Assembly: GCF_014656435.1 (NCBI RefSeq)
Contig: NZ_BNCK01000013.1
Location: 17,067-81,066, forward strand
Length of the DNA stretch: 64,000 nucleotides
Reading direction: 5' to 3'
Origin: Thalassotalea marina
GTDB lineage: Bacteria > Pseudomonadota > Gammaproteobacteria > Enterobacterales > Alteromonadaceae
Within the stretch, counting starts at the first letter, position 1. The number at the start of each line of letters is the position of its first letter. Position numbers and translations under genes: made by a program. The notes under the pieces are model-generated. The model was given only the letters and a program-made list of their open reading frames with translations, ran no database searches and was not told where the DNA came from. Shown piece by piece: positions 27,648-35,836 of the stretch.

Positions 27648-28300
27648 TGATGAATGTTTGCCAACCAATTGAAACTCCGTTTGAATATCGGCACGTATGT
27701 TGGTTCTGTGGTGAGCCAAGTTGCTGCAATTATTTATTTGCACCGTCAACTCGTTACATCATAGAGCCAGTCCATCCGGCTTTGTCGCTTAACACTTGCA
27801 AAGAATGCAAGGTCATCGCTAACCAATCAACGGCTGAAAACATTTGGCATATAAGGTTAGACGTCAAACAGGGGTTGATGAGAAAGTACCACGATCATTT
27901 AGCTATAGGCATTAATTGGACTGAACAAGAGTTAGAAGAAGCTGAATTTGAAGGTGGTAATTTCGAAAGTTTTAAGCGCTCCGCATGGATGATGTATGAA
28001 ATAGCGCGAGAGCGAGTAAATTTTATTGGTTGGCCAATTGAAATCGCTGGGGTCAATATTGATGACCTTCAATATTTAGTACCGGAGCCATTTATCTTTG
28101 ATGGTGTTGAGTTTCCTTGTCTAGACGATGCGATCAGTCACTATTCTAGAACCTTTGGTCTTCACAAAAAGTATTTAAGCCAGGTGCTGTCGTTTATGGG
28201 GAAAGAGCAATTTGCCAAAGCGGTGCGCTTTTGCCGTTTGCAAATTGGAGCGACGCCCAGTGAGCGAAAATTAGCGCTATTAGCCTTAAATCAAAAATAG
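27647..28300 (+). CDS. Unknown protein with paired CxxC zinc-site motifs
   Basis: The 217-residue protein opens with CWFCGEPSCC near residue 18 and continues to TCKECK near residue 50, two CxxC knuckles that could hold one zinc. The rest is helical and charged, with an FGLHKKYLSQVLSFMGKEQF stretch and a C-terminal GATPSERKLALLALN that looks like a helix pair. I do not recognise a named family. It overlaps the helicase stop by one base (TAATG), so the two are translationally coupled and may act on the same RNA substrate (inference). Confidence 0.65.
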   Translation: MMNVCQPIETPFEYRHVCWFCGEPSCCNYLFAPSTRYIIEPVHPALSLNTCKECKVIANQSTAENIWHIRLDVKQGLMRKYHDHLAIGINWTEQELEEAEFEGGNFESFKRSAWMMYEIARERVNFIGWPIEIAGVNIDDLQYLVPEPFIFDGVEFPCLDDAISHYSRTFGLHKKYLSQVLSFMGKEQFAKAVRFCRLQIGATPSERKLALLALNQK

Positions 28301-28313
28301 GGTTGTTACTCAT

Positions 28314-29207
28314 TTATTTGATTTGATAAACCGAATTTCCTTGCGCCATCTTATTAGCATAAAGTTGCTGATCTGCGCGTTCAAAAAATGAATCTTCAGT
28401 ATCAGATCGAGTCATTAAAGTTGCACCAAGAGAAGTTGACACTTGGTATTGTGCTAACAATGAATCTTGTGCGATGAGTGAATGAACTCTATGTGAAATG
28501 ATCGACATTGAATTAGTATCTGCATCTTCAATAAGAATAACGAACTCGTCACCACCAAATCTAAACACGCTATCTGAATCACGTACACTTTGACGCAATA
28601 CGCTAGCAAAACGTTTTAAAATATTGTCTCCAATATGGTGACCATGTGTATCATTGATTTGTTTAAATTTATTTAGATCGCCAATCATTAATGCCACTTT
28701 TGAACCTTGGCGATTTGCATGATGCATGGCACGTTTTAACTGCTCGTCAAAGTATCGGCGATTTCCCAATGACGTCAGCGCATCTTGCATGGACATTTTA
28801 AGCGCCTGTTGATATTTCACTGCATTGTTTATCGGATGGATCAATAATTGATGCAGCTCGGTTAAAATGTCGAAGTTTGTTAGGCTAATAGGGCTATTCA
28901 GGGCATAAGTTAATGTGCCAATGTAATCATTGTTTAGGCGTAACTCAAATCTACGCTCATTTTTACCTAAATGACTACCACGGGCTTCGGCACTAAGTTC
29001 ATCATTTTTAAAATATAACCCTGAAAAATCTGCATACTTAGCTACTTCCATTGAAAAAATATTGAGTAATCCATTTAATTCTAAGCTCGTTTGCAATTGC
29101 TCTGCTAAAGCAAGCTTGCGTGCCGTCGCAACTTTGTCTTGCTCTGTAAAAATTTTAAATGCATTAAAATCAATATTGCTGTTTTCAACTAGATTAAGCG
29201 TTTGCAT
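28314..29207 (-). CDS. Diguanylate cyclase with N-terminal GAF-like sensor domain
   Basis: The 297-residue soluble protein ends in a GGDEF domain (about 135-297) with an intact active site, FRFGGDEF at 216-222, and an allosteric I-site RDSD at 209-212 five residues before it. It should therefore make c-di-GMP and be product-inhibited. The N-terminal 130 residues look GAF-like, with no transmembrane segment. The gene is monocistronic and convergent with the preceding one. The DUF3718 gene about 4 kb away carries a c-di-GMP riboswitch, but no direct link is shown. Confidence 0.9.
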   Translation of the reverse strand: MQTLNLVENSNIDFNAFKIFTEQDKVATARKLALAEQLQTSLELNGLLNIFSMEVAKYADFSGLYFKNDELSAEARGSHLGKNERRFELRLNNDYIGTLTYALNSPISLTNFDILTELHQLLIHPINNAVKYQQALKMSMQDALTSLGNRRYFDEQLKRAMHHANRQGSKVALMIGDLNKFKQINDTHGHHIGDNILKRFASVLRQSVRDSDSVFRFGGDEFVILIEDADTNSMSIISHRVHSLIAQDSLLAQYQVSTSLGATLMTRSDTEDSFFERADQQLYANKMAQGNSVYQIK

Positions 29208-29458
29208 TTGAATACCTCAAAAAAACCATCGATTTTTTAATGCAAAAATTAAGCCTAATTTTAAATAACTAAAATTAACAAAGAATTAGGTTTTATGAAT
29301 ACATGACATTTACATTTTTAAAGGGCTGCAAGAGGAAAAAGGCAAATTTTTGGCGGTTAATATTTGCCGCACAATAAAACGTTAAAACTATCTTTGTAAG
29401 AGCAACTATTTGGCTATACTATAAATTATAGTTAGTTTTTATTTTTATTAGGTTTTTT

Positions 29459-31426
29459 GTGTCTACTCACCTTGAAATTGTTGCAATATTAACATCTGCT
29501 GTCTTCATCGTGTGGCTTTTTCGAAAACTGCATTTGCCGGCAATATTAGCCTATCTAGTTGCTGGTGTTTTAGTGGGTGAACATGGATTTGGCTTCACCC
29601 AAGAAAATGTCGACTATGAGCATTTTGCAGAACTTGGCATAGTATTTTTGCTTTTTACTTTAGGTTTAGAGTTTTCACTACCTAAATTGATGGCAATGCG
29701 CCATTTAGTTTTGTCGGTTGGTAGCTTACAAGTAGCAATTTCACTTTTGTTTTTTACGTTAGTTGCAATGCTTTTGGGTCAATCATTCAGTAGTGCACTT
29801 GTCATCGGCGGGATATTAGCATTGTCCTCTACTGCAATTGTCATTCGGCAACTTAGCGAATCTGGCGCGATGAAACGAAAGTCAGGGCAGATTTCGGTTG
29901 CTATCTTGCTGTTTCAAGATGTTGCTGTTGTTCCTTTATTAATAATTATTCCTATGTTAGCACCAGCAACAGAAGGCTCTATGGCGTCAGCGTTACTTGT
30001 TGCCTTAGTAAAAGGTGTTTTTGTAGTTGGTATATTGATGTCTGTAGGTAAATGGATCTTGCCAAGAATATTTAATCTAGTGGCACAGGTTCGTACGGAT
30101 GAATTGTTTGTGTTAACCACACTGCTGGTTACCTTAGTGGCGTCAGCGTTGACGCAATGGTTTGGGTTATCTATGGCTCTAGGTGCCTTTTTAGCGGGAA
30201 TGATGTTGGGCGAAAGTCAATATAAACATCAACTAGAAGCAGATATAAGACCATATCGTGATATTTTATTAGGCCTATTTTTTATCACAGTAGGGATGAA
30301 GCTTGATCTTAATGTAGTTTTTTCTTCTCCAATTGTAATGTTTACATTGCTAGCAGGCTTTATGTTAGTAAAAGTCTTGGTGATTAAAATGCTTGCCGTC
30401 AAAGCAGGTGAACTTGCCAAAGATGGTTGGGCTAGTGGCATTATGTTGGCGCAAATGGGGGAGTTTGGTTTTGTATTAATCGCTCTTGCAACACAATTGA
30501 ATGTTCTTCCAAGCGACATTGCATCTATTTTACTGGGAGCAGGTATATTAAGTATGGCGATTACACCCTATATGGTAGAACATGCCAGAGATTGGGGAAA
30601 ATGGCTGAGCAATGAAAAGCAGGTTGATATTCAAGGATTAGACGAGCTACCCACTAACGTCGAGCTTAATGAACATGTCATTATTTGTGGTTTTGGACGC
30701 ATTGGTCAAACGGTTAGTCGTTTCTTAAAACAAGAAAATATTGACTTCGTTGCAATTGACATAGATCCGCTAAGAACAACTAAAGCCAGAGAAGCAGGCG
30801 AAAATGTACTATTTGGCTCTTCAAGAAAAACAGAGTTATTGGAAGCTGCAAAGTTACATAAAGCCAAGTTAGTGGTTATTGCGTTTGGCGAAGATAAACA
30901 ATCTATTGAAGTGATTCAGAAGGTAAGAAGTTTATCACCTAACGTACCTATTTTAGTAAGAACACGTAATGACGATCAATTGGAAAGCTTACAAAATGCC
31001 GGTGCTGATCAGGTTGTTCCTGAAAGTCTAGAGGGCAGTTTGATGTTGGTTTCACAAGTCCTTTCCCTTACTGGTGTACCTTTTTCTCGCATTATGAGGC
31101 GCGTACAAAAAGAACGTAAGAGTCATTACAGTCATTTACATGGCTTTTTCCAAGGTGAACATACAGACATGAGCCCTGAGGGGATCGAGAGAATTGAGTT
31201 TGCCAATGCAATTAATTTAACTGACGACTCTTATGCCGTCGGAAGATCGCTTCGTTCGTTAAACCTTGTTGCTCGTAGAGTGGTTATAGTAGCGTTAAGA
31301 CGAAATGGTAATGAATCAGAAGAGCCAGATGAAAATACTATTTTGCAGGCACAAGACACTTTAGTCATTCGAGGCAAGCCAAGACGTGTAGAGCGAGTTG
31401 AGCGCTATATGCACGAAGGTGGTTAG
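29459..31426 (+). CDS. CPA2-family cation:proton antiporter with RCK domains (KefB/C-like)
   Basis: The 655-residue membrane protein has about 12 transmembrane helices in residues 1-385, with TLGLEFSLPKLMAMR and ALSSTAIVIRQLSE as CPA2 signatures. A cytosolic TrkA-N/RCK domain at about 400-520 follows, with the Rossmann loop VIICGFGRIGQTVSRF, and then a TrkA-C domain (about 565-650). Such proteins exchange K+ or Na+ for H+ and are gated by nucleotides or glutathione adducts. No KefG/KefF ancillary gene is adjacent. It starts at a GTG and converges with the patatin gene, overlapping it by four bases. Confidence 0.92.
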   Translation: MSTHLEIVAILTSAVFIVWLFRKLHLPAILAYLVAGVLVGEHGFGFTQENVDYEHFAELGIVFLLFTLGLEFSLPKLMAMRHLVLSVGSLQVAISLLFFTLVAMLLGQSFSSALVIGGILALSSTAIVIRQLSESGAMKRKSGQISVAILLFQDVAVVPLLIIIPMLAPATEGSMASALLVALVKGVFVVGILMSVGKWILPRIFNLVAQVRTDELFVLTTLLVTLVASALTQWFGLSMALGAFLAGMMLGESQYKHQLEADIRPYRDILLGLFFITVGMKLDLNVVFSSPIVMFTLLAGFMLVKVLVIKMLAVKAGELAKDGWASGIMLAQMGEFGFVLIALATQLNVLPSDIASILLGAGILSMAITPYMVEHARDWGKWLSNEKQVDIQGLDELPTNVELNEHVIICGFGRIGQTVSRFLKQENIDFVAIDIDPLRTTKAREAGENVLFGSSRKTELLEAAKLHKAKLVVIAFGEDKQSIEVIQKVRSLSPNVPILVRTRNDDQLESLQNAGADQVVPESLEGSLMLVSQVLSLTGVPFSRIMRRVQKERKSHYSHLHGFFQGEHTDMSPEGIERIEFANAINLTDDSYAVGRSLRSLNLVARRVVIVALRRNGNESEEPDENTILQAQDTLVIRGKPRRVERVERYMHEGG

Positions 31427-32526
31427 CTTGACAAAAACTCCCTAATTTTCTGCTCTTGATTCATTGCATCCATATAACCAACGTTAATCAATTCTTTACA
31501 ATAAGAGTGATCAAACAGCAGGTAACTAATAAAACTTGATTCCGCGTCATTTGTGATACCTATGCTGCGAAATAGCATTCTAATAGCTAGCGGTAAACGT
31601 GAATAATGTTCAACTGCTATGGTATTAAAATCTTGGCTAGGGTTAATCACAAAAGTTTCAATGGGCTTTAATCCTTCTTGACGCTTCTGATCTGCAGGGA
31701 TCATTGACAGCGTTTGGTTAACGCGGTTGAGTCGTTCCAGATCACTTTGCAATGAATCCGCGAAAATACCATCAAGCAAATGACCTGCAATGGTAGAGGT
31801 CGTTGGAGGATGAGGGTTATTTTCATGCAGATGCAATTTATCTTTTGGCTGGGTTACGCCAATAACAAACAGCTTTTCACCGCCTAAATGAATTGCTGGA
31901 CTTAAAGGCGATAATTGGTGAATTGATCCGTCACCTAAATGTTCGTTGCGTATCCTTACTGATGGGAAGATCATTGGAATGGCCGAAGAAGCCATCAAAT
32001 GTTCAAAGGTGATATGGCTTGGTACTCCACGCCTTTTAGCTCGAAACCATGGGGGAATAAGAGCATCAGACTGGTAATAACTGATAGAGTCACCCGTTGT
32101 ATAGCTCGACGTAGTGATAGATAAAGCGTTTAAATAACCGTTGATGATGTTGGTATCTATCCGTTTAAAGTCTAAAACCTCTCCTAATAGTTGTCTTAGC
32201 GGGGTATTGTTTAGCAAGCTCCTGGCAGTTTTACTGGCGTAATCGGCTTGAAAGCCTGCGAGAAAGCCTCTGAATATATGGCCAAATACTCGAATAGGAT
32301 CGCTATGGTAGATGCGTTCGGTTGTGAGGTTTTTCCACACCCATTCAAGCTTTTTAGTGCCCAATTGAAAACATGATGCATAACAAGCAAGCGCAGTTGA
32401 GTTTATAGCACCTGCTGACGTGCCACAAATAACAGGGAAGGGTAAAGGGTAATGCCTCGGATAAAATTTGGATATCGCACTCAGTACTCCAACCTGATAA
32501 GCAGCTCGAGCGCCACCTCCTGTCAA
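31423..32526 (-). CDS. Patatin-like phospholipase, start codon unclear
   Basis: The protein has the patatin hydrolase features: the oxyanion loop GGGARAAYQVGVL, nucleophile Ser in GTSAG (Ser37 in this numbering) and the catalytic Asp in GDGSIHQL. Coordinates use a TTG at 32526, but that start removes the first beta strand. The frame continues upstream as NNNKNALVL to an in-frame stop, and no ATG, GTG or TTG lies in that stretch. An ATT at 32565 or 32574 may be the true start. Such enzymes release fatty acids from phospholipids or triglycerides. A C-terminal helical region of about 130 residues follows the hydrolase fold. Confidence 0.85.
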   Translation of the reverse strand: MTGGGARAAYQVGVLSAISKFYPRHYPLPFPVICGTSAGAINSTALACYASCFQLGTKKLEWVWKNLTTERIYHSDPIRVFGHIFRGFLAGFQADYASKTARSLLNNTPLRQLLGEVLDFKRIDTNIINGYLNALSITTSSYTTGDSISYYQSDALIPPWFRAKRRGVPSHITFEHLMASSAIPMIFPSVRIRNEHLGDGSIHQLSPLSPAIHLGGEKLFVIGVTQPKDKLHLHENNPHPPTTSTIAGHLLDGIFADSLQSDLERLNRVNQTLSMIPADQKRQEGLKPIETFVINPSQDFNTIAVEHYSRLPLAIRMLFRSIGITNDAESSFISYLLFDHSYCKELINVGYMDAMNQEQKIREFLSS

Positions 32527-32693
32527 TACTAAGGCATTTTTATTGTTATTGTAACGTGATTTAATTGCTTCAATCTCTACATATAAGTATTTGTCAACCG
32601 TGTGAATTTAGAACAAAAACGCAAATTTAGCTCAACACACTTACCTTAATTTTAGAGTGAAAAGCGCTTAAAACCAAGCAATTAAATGGATAA

Positions 32694-32721
32694 AAAAAGC
32701 CAGCGTAAACGCTGGCTTTTT
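32694..32721 (-). terminator. Terminator after the DUF3718 gene
   Basis: AAAAAGCCAGCG (32694-32705) and CGCTGGCTTTTT (32710-32721) form a perfect 12-bp stem with a four-base loop. It works on the minus strand for the DUF3718 gene and is symmetrical enough to act both ways. Confidence 0.9.
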
Positions 32722-32793
32722 GGTTCGACAGAAGAATTATTAGCTAGTAAAACAAATTACTTGAAATCAAATAACGCCTACTAAAAAATAATT

Positions 32794-33153
32794 TTAGCTG
32801 CTAACGCGTTCGTTAGCTGCATCTATCAATGGTTGCGCTCCATTTTGGATATCTGCGAGATTGTCAGAAACAATCTTCTTCGGTAATTTACTTACAATCA
32901 AAGAACCTGTTTCAACAGAACCTCTTTCTGATGCAAATACCAGTAAGTTTTTACCATTACATTCAATACCATTAAAAACCGAACGGATTTTAATTTTATT
33001 TGTCTTTAAAAATGTACGCATACGCTTTTTGTCGTCAGCAGCCACGTATTCACATAGGCTTTGCGCTACATTGTTAGCTTGTGCTTTCGGCGCAGAAACA
33101 ATAGACGTCATTGTTAAAGCAGTAATAGTAGAAACTAGTAATAATTTTTTCAT
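32794..33153 (-). CDS. Secreted DUF3718-type small protein
   Basis: From the ATG at 33153 the product is 119 residues with a signal peptide (KKLLLVSTITALTMTSIVSA, cut near AQA-NNV). The mature part has the pattern SLCEYVAADDKKRMRTFLK then GIECNGKNLLVFA, with two Cys residues that could pair. I associate this with DUF3718 proteins of marine gammaproteobacteria, whose function is unknown. An upstream in-frame extension of 16 codons hides the signal and is rejected. The long 5' leader contains a c-di-GMP-I riboswitch, so expression should follow cellular c-di-GMP. Confidence 0.75.
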   Translation of the reverse strand: MKKLLLVSTITALTMTSIVSAPKAQANNVAQSLCEYVAADDKKRMRTFLKTNKIKIRSVFNGIECNGKNLLVFASERGSVETGSLIVSKLPKKIVSDNLADIQNGAQPLIDAANERVSS

Positions 33154-33221
33154 TTTAATAACCTTAAATGCATTAATGAGTTTATTAAAAGAAAAAACCA
33201 CAGGACGTACCTAATTGAACT

Positions 33222-33300
33222 CGGTAACTCCGCTGTCATAGGTAATAAATTACCCTTAGACCGGTGGTTTTGCGTAACACGTTTTCGCGTGTTTTGCCTT
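33222..33300 (-). ncRNA. c-di-GMP-I (GEMM-I) riboswitch aptamer
   Basis: Read on the minus strand from 33300 the sequence follows the GEMM-I consensus point by point against the Vc2 aptamer of Vibrio cholerae. It has AAGGCAAAACACG, a GAAA-type tetraloop hairpin (ACACG-CGAAAA-CGTGT), then TTACGCAAAACCACCGGTCT (Vc2: ACGCAAAGCCUCCGGCCU), a second stem (GGGTAA with TTACC) and finally GCGGAGTTACCG (Vc2: GCGGGGUUACCG). It lies about 70 bases upstream of the DUF3718 start on the same strand. Confidence 0.9.
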
Positions 33301-33476
33301 TTCTTTGTCTCTTTCAGTATCGCGAAATAGTGTGTCAAAATCAAGTATTGTGTAAGTTTGTCTGGTTATAAAAACAGTAGATATACATTAATGTGCTGAT
33401 ATAACAATTATTTAACAACATCTTGAACAGTGTAATCGGCGCCGAAAGTTTACATTTTTTAGGTTAATAAAGAAAA

Positions 33477-33495
33477 AAGGGGCAAGCTGCCCCTT
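33477..33495 (-). terminator. Terminator of the liu-sco operon
   Basis: AAGGGGCA (33477-33484) pairs with TGCCCCTT (33488-33495) around AGC. On the minus strand the stem is followed by a run of T (complement of 33473-33478), right after the last gene of the operon. Confidence 0.88.
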
Positions 33496-33518
33496 AGTTT
33501 ATTTCTATTTATTGTGGC

Positions 33519-34175
33519 TTAAAATGTCATCTCAGGGACATGTTCTGGCACAATCAACTCACCTGCAGTTAACTTTTGAATCTCTTCTACTGATACACCA
33601 GGTGCGCGTTCAAGCAAGTGGAATTTGCCGTCTTTAATTTCAATAAAAGCAAGATCAGTTAAAACTTTTTTAATACAGCCTTTACCTGTTAGCGGTAAAG
33701 TACAGTCTGTTAGAAGTTTAGACTCGCCATGTTTAGATGCATGGGTCATAGTAACGATAATATTATCGGCACCGGCGACCAAATCCATTGCACCACCCAT
33801 ACCCTTGATAAGCTTGCCAGGGATCATGTACGAAGCAATATTGCCGTTAACATCGACTTCAAAAGCACCTAATACGGTTAAATCTACGTGACCACCGCGG
33901 ATCATGGCAAAAGATTCTGCTGAATCAAAAATTGAAGCACCTTTAGCCATAGTAACGGTTTGTTTGCCAGCATTAATTAGATCTGCATCAATTTCTTCTT
34001 CAGTTGGAAATTGTCCCATACCTAGTAAGCCATTTTCAGATTGAAGCATCACTTCCATGCCTTCTGGCACGTAGTTAGCAACTAACGTTGGAATACCTAT
34101 GCCTAAATTAACGTAATAACCGTCTTGTAGTTCTTGAGCAACACGCTGCGCGATTTGTTCTCTTGATAATGCCAT
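33519..34175 (-). CDS. scoB: 3-oxoacid CoA-transferase subunit B
   Basis: The subunit transfers CoA from succinyl-CoA to acetoacetate. The ATG at 34175, with AGGAG close ahead, gives 218 residues. A longer frame of 17 codons reaches into scoA and is unlikely. The catalytic Glu is in QSENGLLGMG, and GLGIP-like VNLGIGIPTLV opens the fold. GGAMDLVAGA is also typical. It is the last gene of the liu operon, where it would activate acetoacetate released by LiuE. Confidence 0.95.
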   Translation of the reverse strand: MALSREQIAQRVAQELQDGYYVNLGIGIPTLVANYVPEGMEVMLQSENGLLGMGQFPTEEEIDADLINAGKQTVTMAKGASIFDSAESFAMIRGGHVDLTVLGAFEVDVNGNIASYMIPGKLIKGMGGAMDLVAGADNIIVTMTHASKHGESKLLTDCTLPLTGKGCIKKVLTDLAFIEIKDGKFHLLERAPGVSVEEIQKLTAGELIVPEHVPEMTF

Positions 34176-34185
34176 GAGTGTCTCC

Positions 34186-34887
34186 TTATGCGCTTCTTGT
34201 TGTGCGTTGTTCAATACGTTTTTCAAACGTGCCTTGAATCAAACGATTAACATAAATACCTGGTGTGTGAATTTGATCAGGATCTAACTCGCCAGGCTCG
34301 ACAATTTCTTCAACTTCTACCACGGTAATTTTGCCAGCTGTAGCAGCCATAGGGTTGAAGTTTCTTGCTGTCTTCCTAAATACTAAGTTGCCATAACGGT
34401 CAGCTTTCCAAGCTTTTACAATAGCAAAATCACCAGTAATTGATTCTTCTAAAATAAAGTGACGACCATTAAATTCACGCTCTTCTTTACCTTCTGCAAC
34501 TGGTGTACCGTAACCGGTAGCGGTAAAAAATGCAGGGATACCAGCACCACCAGCGCGCATTTTTTCTGCTAAAGTGCCTTGTGGTGTTAGTTCTACATCA
34601 AGCTCGCCATTCATCATTTGGCGCTCAAATTCGGCGTTTTCACCAACATATGATGCGATGATTTTTTTAATTTGTCTGTTGGGTAATAAAACACCTAAAC
34701 CAAAATCGTCAACACCACAGTTATTTGACACAACAGTTAGGCCTTTTGTGCCTTTGCGTTTAATTTCTGCTATCAGGTTTTCTGGAATGCCACAAAGGCC
34801 AAATCCGCCAGCGATAACAGTCATGTTATCTTCTAAACCTGCTAGTGCTTCTTCATAGCTAGAGACTACTTTGTCAAAACCCGCCAT
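34186..34887 (-). CDS. scoA: 3-oxoacid CoA-transferase subunit A
   Basis: The 233-residue alpha subunit starts with the family element [33 protein letters not shown]. It carries [26 protein letters not shown] and EYNGRHYVLE-like [17 protein letters not shown] precedes the ATG. It pairs with ScoB to form the heteromeric transferase. Its place after liuE fits conversion of acetoacetate to acetoacetyl-CoA, which the divergent thiolase can cleave. Confidence 0.95.
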   Translation of the reverse strand: MAGFDKVVSSYEEALAGLEDNMTVIAGGFGLCGIPENLIAEIKRKGTKGLTVVSNNCGVDDFGLGVLLPNRQIKKIIASYVGENAEFERQMMNGELDVELTPQGTLAEKMRAGGAGIPAFFTATGYGTPVAEGKEEREFNGRHFILEESITGDFAIVKAWKADRYGNLVFRKTARNFNPMAATAGKITVVEVEEIVEPGELDPDQIHTPGIYVNRLIQGTFEKRIEQRTTRSA

Positions 34888-34930
34888 GATTTACTCCTTG
34901 GTAAATAAATATTATCAAGCAAACGTGTAC

Positions 34931-35833
34931 TTACACTTTTGCTCGGTATGCATTGGAAACTTTTGATACAGGCGATTTGCCTAATTTATCACTAATAAAC
35001 CAACCGGCTGCTAATAATTTTTCGAAGTCTACGCCAGTTTTGATGTGTAAACCATTCAATAAATAAACAACATCTTCGGTTGCTACATTGCCTGAAGCGC
35101 CCTTAGCATAAGGGCATCCGCCTAATCCAGCAACGGCACTATCAACGACAGAAATACCGTGTTGTAATGCAGTGTAAATATTTGTTAACGCCTGACCATA
35201 GGTGTCGTGAAAGTGCACGGCTAAATGTTGCTTGGGAATACGGGCGCTAACTGCCTGTAACATCTTTTGTACACTGTCTACGGTGCCTACACCAATCGTA
35301 TCGCCAAGCGATATTTCATAGCAGCCCATTTGGTATAATTTTTCAGCAACATCAGCAACTTGCTCTGGTGCGATATCACCATCATACGGGCAACCAACGA
35401 CACAAGATACGTAACCTCTAACCTTAATGTTGTTGGCCTTTGCCGCTTCAATCACTGATTCAAATCGAGCTAGACTTTCAGCGATAGAGCAGTTGATATT
35501 TTTTTGGCTAAAAGCTTCAGAGGCTGCGCCAAAAATGGCCACTTCATCAGCTTTGGCATCAATGGCGGCTTCAAACCCTTTCATATTAGGTGTAAGTGCC
35601 GCATAGGTAATGCTGCTTTGCTTGTTAATACCCTTAAATACATCAGAAGATGTCGCCATTTGTGGCACCCATTTAGGTGAAACAAAACTGCCAGATTCAA
35701 TATAACTGAGACCTGCGTCAGCTAATTTGTTGATGAGTGCTATTTTATCATCGGCGCTGATCAAGGTTTTTTCGTTTTGTAGACCATCACGAGGGCCTAC
35801 TTCAACGATTTTAACGCTACTAGGTAATGACAT
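34931..35833 (-). CDS. liuE: Hydroxymethylglutaryl-CoA lyase
   Basis: The 300-residue TIM-barrel enzyme splits HMG-CoA into acetoacetate and acetyl-CoA. Landmarks are [12 protein letters not shown] at the start, the metal-binding DTIGVGTV and [12 protein letters not shown] segments, and the catalytic loop with Cys in [26 protein letters not shown] lies eight bases ahead of the ATG, three bases after liuD. It is the last intramitochondrial-type step of leucine breakdown, here in the cytosol. Confidence 0.97.
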   Translation of the reverse strand: MSLPSSVKIVEVGPRDGLQNEKTLISADDKIALINKLADAGLSYIESGSFVSPKWVPQMATSSDVFKGINKQSSITYAALTPNMKGFEAAIDAKADEVAIFGAASEAFSQKNINCSIAESLARFESVIEAAKANNIKVRGYVSCVVGCPYDGDIAPEQVADVAEKLYQMGCYEISLGDTIGVGTVDSVQKMLQAVSARIPKQHLAVHFHDTYGQALTNIYTALQHGISVVDSAVAGLGGCPYAKGASGNVATEDVVYLLNGLHIKTGVDFEKLLAAGWFISDKLGKSPVSKVSNAYRAKV

Positions 35834-35836
35834 GGT

